This document shows, piece after piece, positions 6,077-6,174 of a DNA stretch of 6,174 bases; within the stretch, counting starts at the first letter, position 1; the number at the start of each line of letters is the position of its first letter. The notes beneath the pieces are model-generated. The model was not told the DNA's origin. It made no database searches and worked only from the letters and a program-made list of their open reading frames with translations. The translations under genes and the position numbers were made by a program. The stretch is taken from the NCBI GenBank assembly GCA_003509845.1, contig DOMR01000230.1, positions 1 to 6,174 on the forward strand. Direction: 5' to 3'. The stretch is from Chitinophagaceae bacterium. GTDB taxonomy: Bacteria > Bacteroidota > Bacteroidia > Chitinophagales > Chitinophagaceae.

Positions 6077-6174
6077 TTAATGATAATCAAGATAATCAAC
6101 GTCTATAATATTTTTTCCATCAAATTTGAAAATAATTCTCCAATTTTCTTTTACAGTAATACTCCAAAATCCAA
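6077..6174 (-). CDS. higB: HigB/RelE-type toxin, C-terminal fragment cut by window edge
   Basis: Only the last 31 codons are inside the window, reading GFWSITVKENWRIIFKF (residues 1-17 of the fragment) and ending DYLDYH before TAA at 6079-6077. The pattern W-S-I-x-V-x-x-x-W-R-I-x-F-x-F followed by V-D-Y-x-D-Y-H is the C-terminus of HigB, a ribosome-dependent mRNA endonuclease of the RelE/ParE fold. The conserved Arg12 of the fragment (NWRI) and the terminal Tyr-His are residues associated with activity or fold in the family. HigB is usually about 90-100 aa, so roughly 60 residues plus the module's promoter and operator lie beyond position 6174. I see no frameshift or stop in the visible part. 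The position directly upstream of higA, with a 9-nt gap, supports the call. A degraded N-terminus cannot be excluded. Confidence 0.85.
   Translation of the reverse strand, partial: GFWSITVKENWRIIFKFDGKNIIDVDYLDYH
6082..6099. repeat. Tandem 9-bp repeat at the end of higB
   Basis: GATAATCAA occurs twice head to tail (6082-6090 and 6091-6099), inside the higB coding end about 15 nt before the higA ATG. On the coding strand it is TTGATTATC twice and contributes to the VDYLDYH ending. The V-D-Y-x-D-Y-H ending is conserved in HigB, so protein constraint explains most of it; a second role as a regulatory site for higA is speculative. Confidence 0.45.

Overview
The window is a compact, AT-rich piece of bacterial chromosome that most likely belongs to Bacteroidota. 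Four things point there. One gene encodes a DUF4290 protein, a family that as far as I know is restricted to that phylum. The SDR protein is the HSDL2-like type. Most starts lack a Shine-Dalgarno sequence. The DUF4290 gene is preceded by a perfect copy of the Bacteroidota -7 promoter element (TAnnTTTG). The Chitinophagales look plausible from overall gene character, but nothing in the sequence fixes this.

Layout from left to right. On the minus strand, guanylate kinase (gmk, 860-1432) is followed after 6 nt by an HSDL2-like short-chain dehydrogenase (35-853), probably as one transcript. A divergent spacer (1433-1575) separates them from a secreted serine carboxypeptidase of family S10 (1576-3123, plus strand), which ends in a textbook hairpin and U-tract terminator (3148-3179). 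Next is a type II toxin-antitoxin operon of the mazEF type (3261-3888, plus strand). Two perfect palindromes sharing the core GTTATAAC lie directly upstream and look like its operator. The mazF stop codon overlaps the stop codon of the convergent DUF4290 gene (3885-4583, minus strand), whose protein ends in an Arg/Gly/Asn-rich tail. A divergent 122-nt spacer leads to pheS (4706-5743, plus strand), the alpha subunit of phenylalanyl-tRNA synthetase. The right edge holds a second toxin-antitoxin module on the minus strand: the last 31 codons of a HigB/RelE-type toxin (6077-6174, cut by the window edge) and a complete HigA antitoxin (5765-6067).

The housekeeping genes (gmk, pheS) and the conserved Bacteroidota genes (HSDL2-like SDR, DUF4290) form the backbone. 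The two unrelated toxin-antitoxin modules sit in the intergenic slots on either side of the DUF4290/pheS pair and are the accessory part. I see no transposase, integrase, tRNA gene, CRISPR array or phage gene, and no gene-free stretch longer than 143 nt. I do not see strong evidence of an undescribed multi-gene system. The points most worth a second look are the paired palindromes upstream of mazE, the shared stop codons of mazF and the DUF4290 gene, the low-complexity RNA-binding-like tail of the DUF4290 protein, and the clustering of two toxin-antitoxin modules around pheS.
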